NCBI GenBank assembly: GCA_964421815.1
Contig: CAYQYT010000002.1
Location: 62,001-126,000 of the forward strand
Direction: 5' to 3'
DNA: 64,000 nucleotides
Source: DTU089 sp964421815
Lineage (GTDB): Bacteria; Bacillota; Clostridia; Oscillospirales; Acutalibacteraceae
Shown: positions 17,303-26,098 of the stretch, one piece after another
Position numbering within the stretch: position 1 is the stretch's first letter
Layout of the letters: every line of letters starts with the position of its first letter
Notes under the pieces: model-generated
The model's database searches: none
Told to the model about the DNA's origin: nothing
Seen by the model: the letters and a program-made list of their open reading frames with translations, nothing else
Translations under genes and position numbers: made by a program

Positions 17303-19195
17303 ATGAAAATCTTAACAAAGAGGAACGGTATTGCGCTTGTTGCAGTATTGACGATTTTGCTTGTTTTGACATTGCTGCTTCCTGTAATGTTTAACATGTC
17401 CGAGCACGCTATCTCCGGTGCTGCCTCCAGAGAAGATAAGCAAATAGCCTCATATTACGCTCGTTCAATGGTTGAAATGACGGTTTCAGCCTTTGAAGAT
17501 CTTTACGACGCTGCCGAAGAAGATAAAGAAACAAATACGGATTCAACATATCTTCAGATAATGAACTCATTTAAGACTATCCCGGACGGCAGTACCAGTA
17601 ACACAATGAAGGCTCAGACTATTTATATCTACAAAAAAAATGAAGATGCTCCGGATATATCCAATGTCACAGAACAGGCTCAGATAGACGAAGCAAACGA
17701 GTATATCCGGTATTTCACAAGTAAAGACACTTCCGGAGATTACGTTTATTTAGGCGAAGCTGATTGCAATATTATTTATGAAGAAGCAAAAGAGTATTAC
17801 GAAACTAAATATAATTCGGAAAAAAAAGCCTTTGAGACTACCTTGATGACGGATCCTAACGCGGCAACAATTTACGAGAATTATATTGAATCGGCAAGGG
17901 ACGGCAACATTCAAGGGGAAACAGACACAAGATATTCCAAATTGGAACAGGAAAAAGTTACATTTGTTGCAAGGGCAACTGTTAACGGTGAAGTCGGCGA
18001 AAGACGCTGTGTTATGTATCTTCCTTCAAAGCCTGCGGAAAAGAACTGGATTGCTCCCGCGAACATGGAAAGCAATCAGATTTTCCCCGATACCGAAAAC
18101 GCAACAAGTATAACAAACCTGGATGTACCCGACGATTTCGTTGGGGACATAAAAGCGTTTAACAAACAGTCTGTTTTCATATTTTCATGCGTAGGCAATA
18201 TGGTAATTTCAAAGGAAAATATGAAAATCAAGGATAAAGACGGCAATTATGTGGATTATAATAAATTTATTGAAGATTACAACAATAATCCCCTGCATAC
18301 AGCCGACAGTTTGAAATTGATCAATAATTCCGCAGATTTCTCTCTGGGTCTGCACCCAATTACGACAACCCTTAAACCCTCAAACGATCCCTCTTTTTCC
18401 TGTGTAAAAACAAACAATATGAGATCTTGGGCAATTTCCGCTCAGCGCGATAATTTCGTTGCCTACACCGCAACCAATGCAATTGAAGTTGATATGCCAA
18501 TCAATCTTCTTATTAACCCCTGCCGTACTATGAGAATAGGTGACGGTATTTCCGCAAACCAGTCCCTCTACAAGATTATGTGCTTTCAGGCGCCGGACAT
18601 AGTTTTTAAAGAAAGTGTAAACAGTTTTATGTCCCTTTACCGTAAAGAGGGTCTTGCAGCAGGTTTAAGTAACTATAATGCCTACAGAATGAGCAGCATT
18701 ATTCTTTCTGCACCGCAGAATACTCCCTACAGTTATCTGAACGAAGAACGGGGCAAGGTTGTTAAAGCGGGTAAGGTTTACTTTTTAGAGGATGCATATA
18801 TTTGGCTCGTACCCTACGGGGAGGATGGTTCGGACTACAAAACCCAGACCGTATATTACAAAGGTAAAGATATTCTTCTTTACAAATTCGCAAATGCGGG
18901 AGATGTTTTCCTCTTTAATAACGAGGTCAAAGAAACAGATGATACAAAATACGCCGGGTTTTCAATGACGGGTTACTTTATGGATGTTCTTTATAACAAA
19001 GGTGACGCCAAAACGACCGCTCCTTGGTGGGATTTTGTTACGCGTATGCGCGGAGCAATCTTTGACAAAGCAATGGAAACCTTCAGAGAGCCCACTTATG
19101 TTGAAGAAGATTTAAAATGGGTTGGAAACATAAAAAACGGAACAGTTGGCGCGACTCCCGTCGTTGATGATTTCTATGTTGTATGGGAGAGTTAA
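17303..19195 (+). CDS. GspK/PilX-like minor pilin, large
   Basis: The ATG follows AAAGGATTTGAG. The N-terminus, MKILTKRNGIALVAVLTILLVLTL, is a class III-like prepilin signal with a hydrophobic stretch. It lacks the Glu at +5, as is typical of GspK-type tip pilins. After the helix comes ASREDKQIASYYARSMVEMTVSAFE, the conserved post-helix pattern of PilX/GspK. The 630-aa product is longer than most minor pilins; residues about 250-620 form a large beta-rich extracellular domain without a recognised family. Located between pilB and two further prepilins, it is probably part of a pilus tip complex. Confidence 0.7.
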   Translation: MKILTKRNGIALVAVLTILLVLTLLLPVMFNMSEHAISGAASREDKQIASYYARSMVEMTVSAFEDLYDAAEEDKETNTDSTYLQIMNSFKTIPDGSTSNTMKAQTIYIYKKNEDAPDISNVTEQAQIDEANEYIRYFTSKDTSGDYVYLGEADCNIIYEEAKEYYETKYNSEKKAFETTLMTDPNAATIYENYIESARDGNIQGETDTRYSKLEQEKVTFVARATVNGEVGERRCVMYLPSKPAEKNWIAPANMESNQIFPDTENATSITNLDVPDDFVGDIKAFNKQSVFIFSCVGNMVISKENMKIKDKDGNYVDYNKFIEDYNNNPLHTADSLKLINNSADFSLGLHPITTTLKPSNDPSFSCVKTNNMRSWAISAQRDNFVAYTATNAIEVDMPINLLINPCRTMRIGDGISANQSLYKIMCFQAPDIVFKESVNSFMSLYRKEGLAAGLSNYNAYRMSSIILSAPQNTPYSYLNEERGKVVKAGKVYFLEDAYIWLVPYGEDGSDYKTQTVYYKGKDILLYKFANAGDVFLFNNEVKETDDTKYAGFSMTGYFMDVLYNKGDAKTTAPWWDFVTRMRGAIFDKAMETFREPTYVEEDLKWVGNIKNGTVGATPVVDDFYVVWES

Positions 19196-19236
19196 GGCAT
19201 ATTCTCTATTATATTGATTAAGAAAGGATTGATTAA

Positions 19237-22200
19237 ATGAAAAGGCGTAATTTCCAAAAGAGCGGCGCAAGGAAACGTTTTTTTAACAAACTTGGTATGA
19301 CCTATGTTGAGCTCCTTTGTGCTCTTTCATTGCTCAGTCTTATTGTGGTAATGTTCACCCCAATGCTTTTATCCTCCTATGAAAGAATTTATTCCGCGGG
19401 GGAGAGAGAGGCTAATACTTACAGCAAAAAAGAGAGTGTCGAAACCGTGCTTTCTTCCCGTGTATCAAAGTTTTCACTTGATAGTCTGGATATGCAGATG
19501 TCCTTCAATAGCCTTGTTCAGTCTATAGAGGTCAGCGGAAAAAAAGCAATCGGCGGACTTGTTGATGGTTTTGAAACCCTTTTCGGTTATGAACGAACTA
19601 CGGTTGAACTTATTTCACCCTCCACGGTGTATGATGACGATACATACCACGAAATTATTTTGCAGACATCGGGTATGGATTACGATACGGTTACATTCGG
19701 TGAGGTGGAAAATTATGACAAAACTACCGGAGAAGTAACGAATGTGGACGCTTGGAAGGGAAAAATCCATTTACAGGTTATTATGCCCAATAAAAAATAC
19801 ACCGGAACCGGTGCTACTCTCCAGGAAACCGTTTACAGTGATTCAGCCTCCCAGTATTTGAATGTGTCCACAACCGGTTCGGAACCCTCAACAACCGATC
19901 CGGGAGATCTTTCCATGGGTACCGACGGCAGAATAACTCTGAGAATAGGCAGATCGGACCTTGATTTCACCCGGTCCCCTGTTCAAATAAGGGTGTACTA
20001 TGTAAACAAAAGAGGCAAGATGCGAATTATATCGGAATATTTGCATATTGAACCTGCTACCATTCTTTTTGCGGGTGAAACTGACTCCAATGCAGATTAC
20101 TACACTTCCGCGGGAGTTCAGTCGGAAACGGGTACCGACGGAAAAACCGTTTACAGCCTTAATGCAAAGGGCAGAGTAATGCGTACGGACAACAGCCCGT
20201 ATCTTAATCAGCCCAGTAGATACAACAAAGGTTCTTATCAGTTGACCATGGGTCGTCCGGGTACCAACAGCAAACTCGATATTGACATCCGTTCAATCCG
20301 CTGGATTGACAATGACAATGACGCTTCTCTGGACCCCTATTATGTTATGACAGGTACAAACGGCGCCATATACAGAATGTATAACTTTAAGAGCCACGAT
20401 AGTGATGTTTACAAAGCGGCAGTGGGCTCGGAACTTATGAACAACAATTCTCAGGCTCAGGCGTACCTGACAAAAGGCGCGGGCGCCGATACCCTTGACA
20501 AAGCGTTTAAACTCGAAACAGGTGAAAGAGTTTATTCATCACTCTGGGGCGGAGATTTCTCCCATGCCTTTGAATATTCCACGGGACAAGATAAAAGTTC
20601 CGCTTACGGTCCCTCTGTAAACTATCCCGGTGGTGACAAAACATGGATTACCTCCGAAGATGAGCTTGGTGTAAAGGGTGCTGCGAAATACAATATTATG
20701 AGTCCCGTAGCCCAGTTTGTTTATTATGCAAACTATGAGGAATGTGACTTCGAGAGAAAGTTTAAAAAGACGCGTCCCATTTCATATATATTAACCGAAT
20801 CCGGATATGCTCTCAGACTGTTCGGAAGCGTTAACGGCGATAATGGCAGAGAATACAACGGAATGCAGGCTCTGTATGATCCGAACACTGCGGGTAGTTA
20901 CGGTTACAGAATATTCGGAAAAGAATCCTATAAAAGGACCTGGGCAAATGAAGTATATGCATTCTACGGAAACAATGCAAAAAAGTATATAACTGACAAT
21001 GAACATGTTTTTTCCTCAATCAGTATCGCGGCGCTCGCCTCATATAATATAACAGCTTTTGACAACTATAGTAATAGCACCGGAAAACTTACTAACAACA
21101 CAGAAAATGTCAGATTGAATTACTTCCAGCGTTCGAGTAATCAGGGTGATAACGATGGTATAGGAACGCCTCGTTCCAACGCAAAGAGCCCGGCGTATGA
21201 CGGAAATCTGGGCTATCTGAGGTATGAGTCGTTCGACGTAAATATTACCGACGCTATATATATTCCTTCTACAGCCGGTGGAACAAGTAAAGGGTCCATG
21301 TTCTATGTGGGCAATGTTCATGCATATTCGCATTTGAACCAAATTGACAAAATAAATAATAATTGTGTATGGGACTACGCGCTGTCATACAAAAAAGATG
21401 AATCTGATGGAAAATATTACAGAAGCAACGGTGAAAACAGTACATTCTTTTTATCAGGTGCTCTTACGGAATACCTTGTTGCAAGTAACGCTGACGGAAC
21501 AGGAACATATATTGCAAAATTCCATAATACCGGAGCACCGCATGAAGAAGGCGCTACTAAAACCAAACCTAGTGAAAATTATTATACTCCTGACAGAATT
21601 TTAGGTGAAGATGCAAGAGCGAAACAGCTTTATGCAATTACACATACTTCAGCTCAAACTGCCGCTACAAAAGCAACAAAAAATGAGTTCTTCTTCCCCA
21701 CAAGAGGCACTACGGGCGAGTGGGAAACAATTTACATGGACGATGTTTCCTTTACGTTCGGCTATTCTTCAAACAGGGAAAAGGTTTATTCAAAAATAAC
21801 CTACGACGGTAATACGGAAAAAATTCGTTCCTTTGAGGAGTACTATTGGATTTCCCACTACGGAACCGCTAACCGCGTTGCAAACAGGAATCTTTGCGGT
21901 ATTACCGGAATAACCGGCGGCTGCCTTGACGGTTGGGCGGGTAACAACGGAAATGATACGGGATACGACTATCTCAACAGTTATAATAACGATTATTATA
22001 ATGTCTGGTTCCCCGGAGAAATGTATAACCTCAACAAAATTGCTTCAAAGAACGGTGTTACCGTTGCGGTGGGCTATGCCGTTTCCGGTTCAACATATCA
22101 GTGGATGAATCAGGATACCGCAAATTATGCCGACTGCAGTTCCACTGCTCTGGGCGGTATTTTCAATGACGGAGTTCTTGCCGCCATGATTGAGGGGAAG

Positions 22201-23034
22201 GATACCTCCCTGAACAATCTTCTTTATTTTAAAGATAATGAAACAATGGACAGGGATTTCTTATCCAAAAACAAGGCAAACTATTCACAGTTCAAGGACG
22301 CGGATAAAGGTTTAGCACAGCAGTACGGAAACCACTCCCGTGACAGCGTTCAGTTTACTGCGGTTGACCTTTTGGTTGAACAGGAAAGAACGGGCAACAA
22401 CTCGGTAAACCTTGAATATTATGCGTATTACGGCGATAACAAGGGCAGGGTATTCAGATCCCTTGTTGCAAGAGGTACCGGCACAACCGATACATCTGTG
22501 GATGTGGGAGGTAACAACTCCGATACGGATCTTGTTGTTACTTCCAACGTCAATACCGTTCCGTTTATCAAGGATCTGACGTATTCCGGTGCAGAGAATA
22601 CTTCGGCGGGTTCCATGGAGGAAATTAAAATTGGCGGTGAATCCCTGAGTAAATATTTCAAGGAAATCAATACCATTGACGCAACCAATAATACTATTAT
22701 TATCAGCGGCAAAAAGGCGGATACCGTATCCTACGAATACTTCGTTGTCGGCGTAAAAAATTCCGACGGTAGTTGGAACTGGCGTGCCGTTCAAAACGGT
22801 ACATTTAACGATGTAATAAATGACGCGGCGGTTATCGGAGGCTATTATTACATTGTGAGTAACGGTTGGATGGCAGGTGTTTCTCTTGATGCTTTCAGCG
22901 ATGTTAGTGTTACAAAAATCCAAGAAGCATCATACAACGGCAAGCACGATGTTTCCCAAAATAAAAACGACCTTTTATGGGTTGATTTGGGTAGCAGAAA
23001 ATTTTATGCCATAGCCGGTCACGCAACAAACTAA
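19237..23034 (+). CDS. Giant 1265-aa prepilin-like protein, possible tip adhesin
   Basis: The ATG follows AAAGGATTGA. The first 45 residues are a type IV prepilin signal: a basic leader ending at Gly20, then MTYVELLCALSLLSLIVVMF with the conserved Glu at +5 of the mature chain. The remaining 1200 residues are extracellular, Asn/Tyr/Gly/Thr-rich and beta-rich. Recurrent segments such as YYVMTGTNGAIYRMYNF, YAYYGDNKGRVFRSLVARG and DLGSRKFYAIAGHATN have the look of propeller-like blades. Ordinary pilins are 120-250 aa, so this is an extreme size. By position and design it may play the role of the PilY1-type adhesin, but carried on a pilin stem. No homology to PilY1 can be claimed from reading alone. 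Confidence 0.75.
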   Translation: MKRRNFQKSGARKRFFNKLGMTYVELLCALSLLSLIVVMFTPMLLSSYERIYSAGEREANTYSKKESVETVLSSRVSKFSLDSLDMQMSFNSLVQSIEVSGKKAIGGLVDGFETLFGYERTTVELISPSTVYDDDTYHEIILQTSGMDYDTVTFGEVENYDKTTGEVTNVDAWKGKIHLQVIMPNKKYTGTGATLQETVYSDSASQYLNVSTTGSEPSTTDPGDLSMGTDGRITLRIGRSDLDFTRSPVQIRVYYVNKRGKMRIISEYLHIEPATILFAGETDSNADYYTSAGVQSETGTDGKTVYSLNAKGRVMRTDNSPYLNQPSRYNKGSYQLTMGRPGTNSKLDIDIRSIRWIDNDNDASLDPYYVMTGTNGAIYRMYNFKSHDSDVYKAAVGSELMNNNSQAQAYLTKGAGADTLDKAFKLETGERVYSSLWGGDFSHAFEYSTGQDKSSAYGPSVNYPGGDKTWITSEDELGVKGAAKYNIMSPVAQFVYYANYEECDFERKFKKTRPISYILTESGYALRLFGSVNGDNGREYNGMQALYDPNTAGSYGYRIFGKESYKRTWANEVYAFYGNNAKKYITDNEHVFSSISIAALASYNITAFDNYSNSTGKLTNNTENVRLNYFQRSSNQGDNDGIGTPRSNAKSPAYDGNLGYLRYESFDVNITDAIYIPSTAGGTSKGSMFYVGNVHAYSHLNQIDKINNNCVWDYALSYKKDESDGKYYRSNGENSTFFLSGALTEYLVASNADGTGTYIAKFHNTGAPHEEGATKTKPSENYYTPDRILGEDARAKQLYAITHTSAQTAATKATKNEFFFPTRGTTGEWETIYMDDVSFTFGYSSNREKVYSKITYDGNTEKIRSFEEYYWISHYGTANRVANRNLCGITGITGGCLDGWAGNNGNDTGYDYLNSYNNDYYNVWFPGEMYNLNKIASKNGVTVAVGYAVSGSTYQWMNQDTANYADCSSTALGGIFNDGVLAAMIEGKDTSLNNLLYFKDNETMDRDFLSKNKANYSQFKDADKGLAQQYGNHSRDSVQFTAVDLLVEQERTGNNSVNLEYYAYYGDNKGRVFRSLVARGTGTTDTSVDVGGNNSDTDLVVTSNVNTVPFIKDLTYSGAENTSAGSMEEIKIGGESLSKYFKEINTIDATNNTIIISGKKADTVSYEYFVVGVKNSDGSWNWRAVQNGTFNDVINDAAVIGGYYYIVSNGWMAGVSLDAFSDVSVTKIQEASYNGKHDVSQNKNDLLWVDLGSRKFYAIAGHATN

Positions 23035-23049
23035 AAAGGAGAAAGGATT

Positions 23050-24261
23050 ATGTTCAAATTTTTGACATCAAAAAAGGGCTTCACCCTTGTGGAATTGATG
23101 ATAATATTGGTACTCCTTTCCCTTGGTTTTGTTGCTCTTGCAAATATGTTCCGTGCAACTATCAAGTCTTTCGACAAAACCGAGGAACGATACAGAAAAC
23201 AGGAATCCGTAAAACTTGTTGCGGAACTTCTCCAAAAGGGTTCCACCGGTGTTGCCGCTTCAAAGACGGCGGATATATTTAACGATATATCCGTTGTCCC
23301 CACCGGCAACAAAGTGGATAAATCCTATTCCTACCTTTTTGCCGAGGAGTATAATGTTTGTTCGAAATGTGACAAAACATGGAATGAAACAAGCGGATGC
23401 CCGGATTCTTGTCCAGGTGCTCAAAAAAAACTGGATGGTTATTATATAAGCGTTCTTGACAAAGGAAAACCCCGTGCTTCTGCCCGGCGCCTTTCGCAAG
23501 AACCCATTTACTTAAGCATAGTTCCTTTAAGAGATGAGGCTAATAAAATTTCCTGCGGTGTTAAAGTCAGCATTGTTGCGGTTGAAGAAGAATTTGATGC
23601 CAACAATAAAGCCTTGTGTTTTAAAGGCTATGACGAGAACACAAACCCCAATCCCATTAGCATTGTTGATGATTATATTTTCTACGGACTTGATGTTGCA
23701 TACCATTTTCCGAATATGATAGAATACGGCGGCAATGCCAGGGTAAATTTGGGTGCCGACGGGGAAATTGCAGAAGCTACGGCATACAACGCGGACGGCT
23801 CTTTGAAAAGCGATTCTGTAAGTGCATCTGACAACGGCGGAATTGTTTTAAGGGTTTATGCGGATTCCATAATTTCCGGTGACAATATGGAAAACGAAGT
23901 TTCCGCTCCCTCACTTTGCTTTATAGCCACGGCGTCCTACGGTCACGATTCCGGTGAGGTTGGTTTGCTCTGCGAATTCCGTGATAAATGCTTGCTTACA
24001 AATCCGTTAGGCACGGCATTTGTTAAAGCGTATTACAAGTTATCGCCTCCCGTTGCTGACTTCATTGCCGAAAGAGAACCTCTTAAAGCAACAGTAAGAT
24101 TGGCACTTAAACCCTTGATTATTGTGGCAGTTAATGCGCTTGACGAGGATGTTGCCCGACAGAGTTTGCCTTTGTTTATGGCATTTATGTGTTGCGATGC
24201 AGGTGCTACGGCAATGCTTATTAAAATCACAACAAAGAAGAAAAGACAAAAATCCGAATAA
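23050..24261 (+). CDS. Type IV prepilin with C-terminal CFI-box domain
   Basis: The ATG follows AAAGGAGAAAGG. The N-terminus is a textbook prepilin: MFKFLTSKKG / FTLVELMIILVLLSLGFVAL with Glu at +5. The middle (about 95-125) has closely spaced cysteines (CSKC, CPDSC). From about residue 305 the sequence is CFIATASYGHDSGEVGLLCEF, then RDKCLLTNPLGTAFVKAYYK, then LSPPVADFIAEREPLK. This is the CFI-box C-terminal domain found at the end of many unrelated bacterial surface proteins. It ends in a hydrophobic stretch and a lysine-rich tail. The 403-aa protein is far longer than a major pilin. The join of pilin stem and CFI-box is the unusual feature. Confidence 0.82.
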   Translation: MFKFLTSKKGFTLVELMIILVLLSLGFVALANMFRATIKSFDKTEERYRKQESVKLVAELLQKGSTGVAASKTADIFNDISVVPTGNKVDKSYSYLFAEEYNVCSKCDKTWNETSGCPDSCPGAQKKLDGYYISVLDKGKPRASARRLSQEPIYLSIVPLRDEANKISCGVKVSIVAVEEEFDANNKALCFKGYDENTNPNPISIVDDYIFYGLDVAYHFPNMIEYGGNARVNLGADGEIAEATAYNADGSLKSDSVSASDNGGIVLRVYADSIISGDNMENEVSAPSLCFIATASYGHDSGEVGLLCEFRDKCLLTNPLGTAFVKAYYKLSPPVADFIAEREPLKATVRLALKPLIIVAVNALDEDVARQSLPLFMAFMCCDAGATAMLIKITTKKKRQKSE

Positions 24262-24275
24262 AGTAAAATAAAAAT

Positions 24276-24301
24276 CGACTTGCCGTGGCAAGTCGGTTTT
24301 T
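24276..24301. terminator. Terminator of the pilus operon
   Basis: CGACTTGC, loop CGTG, GCAAGTCG followed by GTTTTTG. The stem is preceded by AAAAT, so it may also act weakly for the convergent minus-strand operon that ends at 24367. Confidence 0.8.
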
Positions 24302-24366
24302 GTTTGCTGTATAAGTGTTTGTTTGCAAGGTTTCATTATCACACAGACAAAACCGAAACAAAAAAA

Positions 24367-25023
24367 TTATACCTCAGAAGTATAGGAATCCTTAATAAAC
24401 GCAATTACTTTTTGGGGTACACGGACGGAATCGGGGTAGTTGTCCTTTGAGGGAATCAGTTTCAAAACCAACAATTCATCCGCCTTGATTATTTCCCAAA
24501 GCCGTTTCATAACTTTTTCGGCTTCTTCCGTCTTATTCTCGTGTTCCAATACAATATATCTTCCGAGATTTTCGTAAATTTGGTCATTTTTAAGTCCCAA
24601 ATCACTTTCCGCAAGGCTCATTCGGAACTCCTTTTCAAGTTCGTCGGAATATTTGAAATCGTCACGGAGAATAAGGGCTTTGAGCAAAAGAGAATGTGTT
24701 CCGCCGTTGTTTTTATTGTTGAGGGTATATTTCTCATAATAGGTGTAGGCTCTTACAAAATTCTCCTTGTACTTTTCGTAAAGTTCCCCAAGGCAGTAAT
24801 ACACATCGGCTTTCAGTTGGGAGTCCGAAACATCAAAATAGTGCTGTGTTGCGTAAATCAAAATGTTTTCCCCTATGGCAATGTTTCGGTTTCCGCCCCG
24901 TTCAAGAAGTTCATGGGCGGTTTCTTTTACTAAAACGCATTTTTCTTCCTTTGTATATGGGGAAATTTCTTTTATAAAATCTTCTGCGGATTTGGGCAAA
25001 GATTTTTGTGAACAGTTAATCAT
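24367..25023 (-). CDS. TPR-like alpha-helical protein, last gene of the glycyl radical operon
   Basis: Its start is an ATG preceded by AAAAGGAG. The 218-aa product is helical, with TPR-like pairs (LKADVYYCLGELYEKYKENFVRAYTYYEKY; QIYENLGRYIVLEHENKTEEAEKVMKRLW). I see no signal peptide, membrane helix or catalytic motif. It is the distal gene of a five-gene minus-strand operon, 12 bases after the isomerase-like gene. I do not recognise a named family; a protein-protein role or regulatory adaptor is possible. The C-terminus (DSVRVPQKVIAFIKDSYTSEV) gives no further hint. Confidence 0.65.
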   Translation of the reverse strand: MINCSQKSLPKSAEDFIKEISPYTKEEKCVLVKETAHELLERGGNRNIAIGENILIYATQHYFDVSDSQLKADVYYCLGELYEKYKENFVRAYTYYEKYTLNNKNNGGTHSLLLKALILRDDFKYSDELEKEFRMSLAESDLGLKNDQIYENLGRYIVLEHENKTEEAEKVMKRLWEIIKADELLVLKLIPSKDNYPDSVRVPQKVIAFIKDSYTSEV

Positions 25024-25035
25024 AATAACTCCTTT

Positions 25036-26094
25036 TTATTTGGACGGGGGAACGCATTTTGCAAGAGTCAAAGTACTTTTGCTTTCAACGCAAAATTTCC
25101 CGTCACAGCAGTGGGGCATAAAGAAATAGTCACCTTTTTTCAGGGGTTTACTGTAATCCTCGGAAACAAGTTCTCCCTCACCCTCGGTCACAACATAGAC
25201 GCAAGTGCCTTGCAAACCCTCTGTTCTGCCTTTTTCTGTAATGTACCTCTCAACGCTGAAACAGGGGGTATCATTTTTACCTATAAGGCTCTCTTTTTTA
25301 CAACCGTCTTTTTCATATATTGTAACGGGTGTTTTTTTGCACACGTCCATTACCTTTTTGTAATTATAAGAGTAATCAAAAACGCCCAGGGCATCTTCTT
25401 TTGAAAGACCTATATACATTTCCCTGTCGCTCAAATGATAATCTCCGCACCAACGCTCCGGCTGAATTGTGAAATCCGTGGGCTCCTGAACTTCAAGAAT
25501 CAGACATCCCGCACCGATGGCGTGAACTGCCTTTGCGGGAATGAAATAAACATCCCCGGTTTTTACGGGTATTCTGTTGAGGAGCCTTTCCATTGCGGAT
25601 TTATCGGTTTCGCTTTCCTCCACGGCTTTTTCAAATTCTTCGGGTGTAACACCGTCCTTGAAACCGAAGTATATACAGGCATCCTCCCTTGTTGCCAGAA
25701 CAAGCCAGGACTCCGCCTTACCGAATTCGGAATTGAAGTGTACTCTCGAAAAAGCCTTGTCGGGATGAGCCTGAACGGGCAATCTTATTGCGGAATCCAA
25801 AGCCTTAACGAGAACATCAAGACTTTTTCTGTCCCCCAACATAAGTTCCTTTTCCTGCTCAATAAGTTCATTGAAATGAATATTTGTGCCTTTCACCGTG
25901 GAAAGTCCCTCAAATTCGTCGGTGCTTCCCTCGTTAAGTGCCTTTGTGGAAGAACAGATCCATTCCTCCGGATAAAAGGAATCCTCGCTGTCGTCACCGA
26001 AAAAATCCCTGAAAAGTTTGCCGCCCAGATACACGCGGAAAACACGGTTTTTCTCAAAAAATACAGGTTTTGTTGCTATTTCTCTTGTGTTCAT
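25036..26094 (-). CDS. Class I mannose-6-phosphate isomerase-like protein
   Basis: The ATG follows GAGGTAA. The 352-aa protein has the class I phosphomannose isomerase zinc site: VQAHPDK (Gln and His ligands), FGKAESW (Glu ligand) and PAKAVHAIGAG (second His). Typical enzymes interconvert mannose 6-phosphate and fructose 6-phosphate, opening of the sugar ring being followed by aldose-ketose isomerisation. The C-terminal cupin half is present (KKGDYFFMPHCCDGKFCV). It is encoded 4 bases after an FGGY sugar kinase and in the same operon as a glycyl radical enzyme, so the true substrate may be an unusual hexose phosphate and not mannose 6-phosphate. Confidence 0.8.
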   Translation of the reverse strand: MNTREIATKPVFFEKNRVFRVYLGGKLFRDFFGDDSEDSFYPEEWICSSTKALNEGSTDEFEGLSTVKGTNIHFNELIEQEKELMLGDRKSLDVLVKALDSAIRLPVQAHPDKAFSRVHFNSEFGKAESWLVLATREDACIYFGFKDGVTPEEFEKAVEESETDKSAMERLLNRIPVKTGDVYFIPAKAVHAIGAGCLILEVQEPTDFTIQPERWCGDYHLSDREMYIGLSKEDALGVFDYSYNYKKVMDVCKKTPVTIYEKDGCKKESLIGKNDTPCFSVERYITEKGRTEGLQGTCVYVVTEGEGELVSEDYSKPLKKGDYFFMPHCCDGKFCVESKSTLTLAKCVPPSK

Positions 26095-26098
26095 AAAT

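Noticed and set aside
22312..22923. 203-aa open frame on the minus strand inside the giant prepilin gene
   Set aside because: It lies wholly within a strongly supported coding frame, has no ribosome site or known motif, and its composition is that of an antisense shadow.
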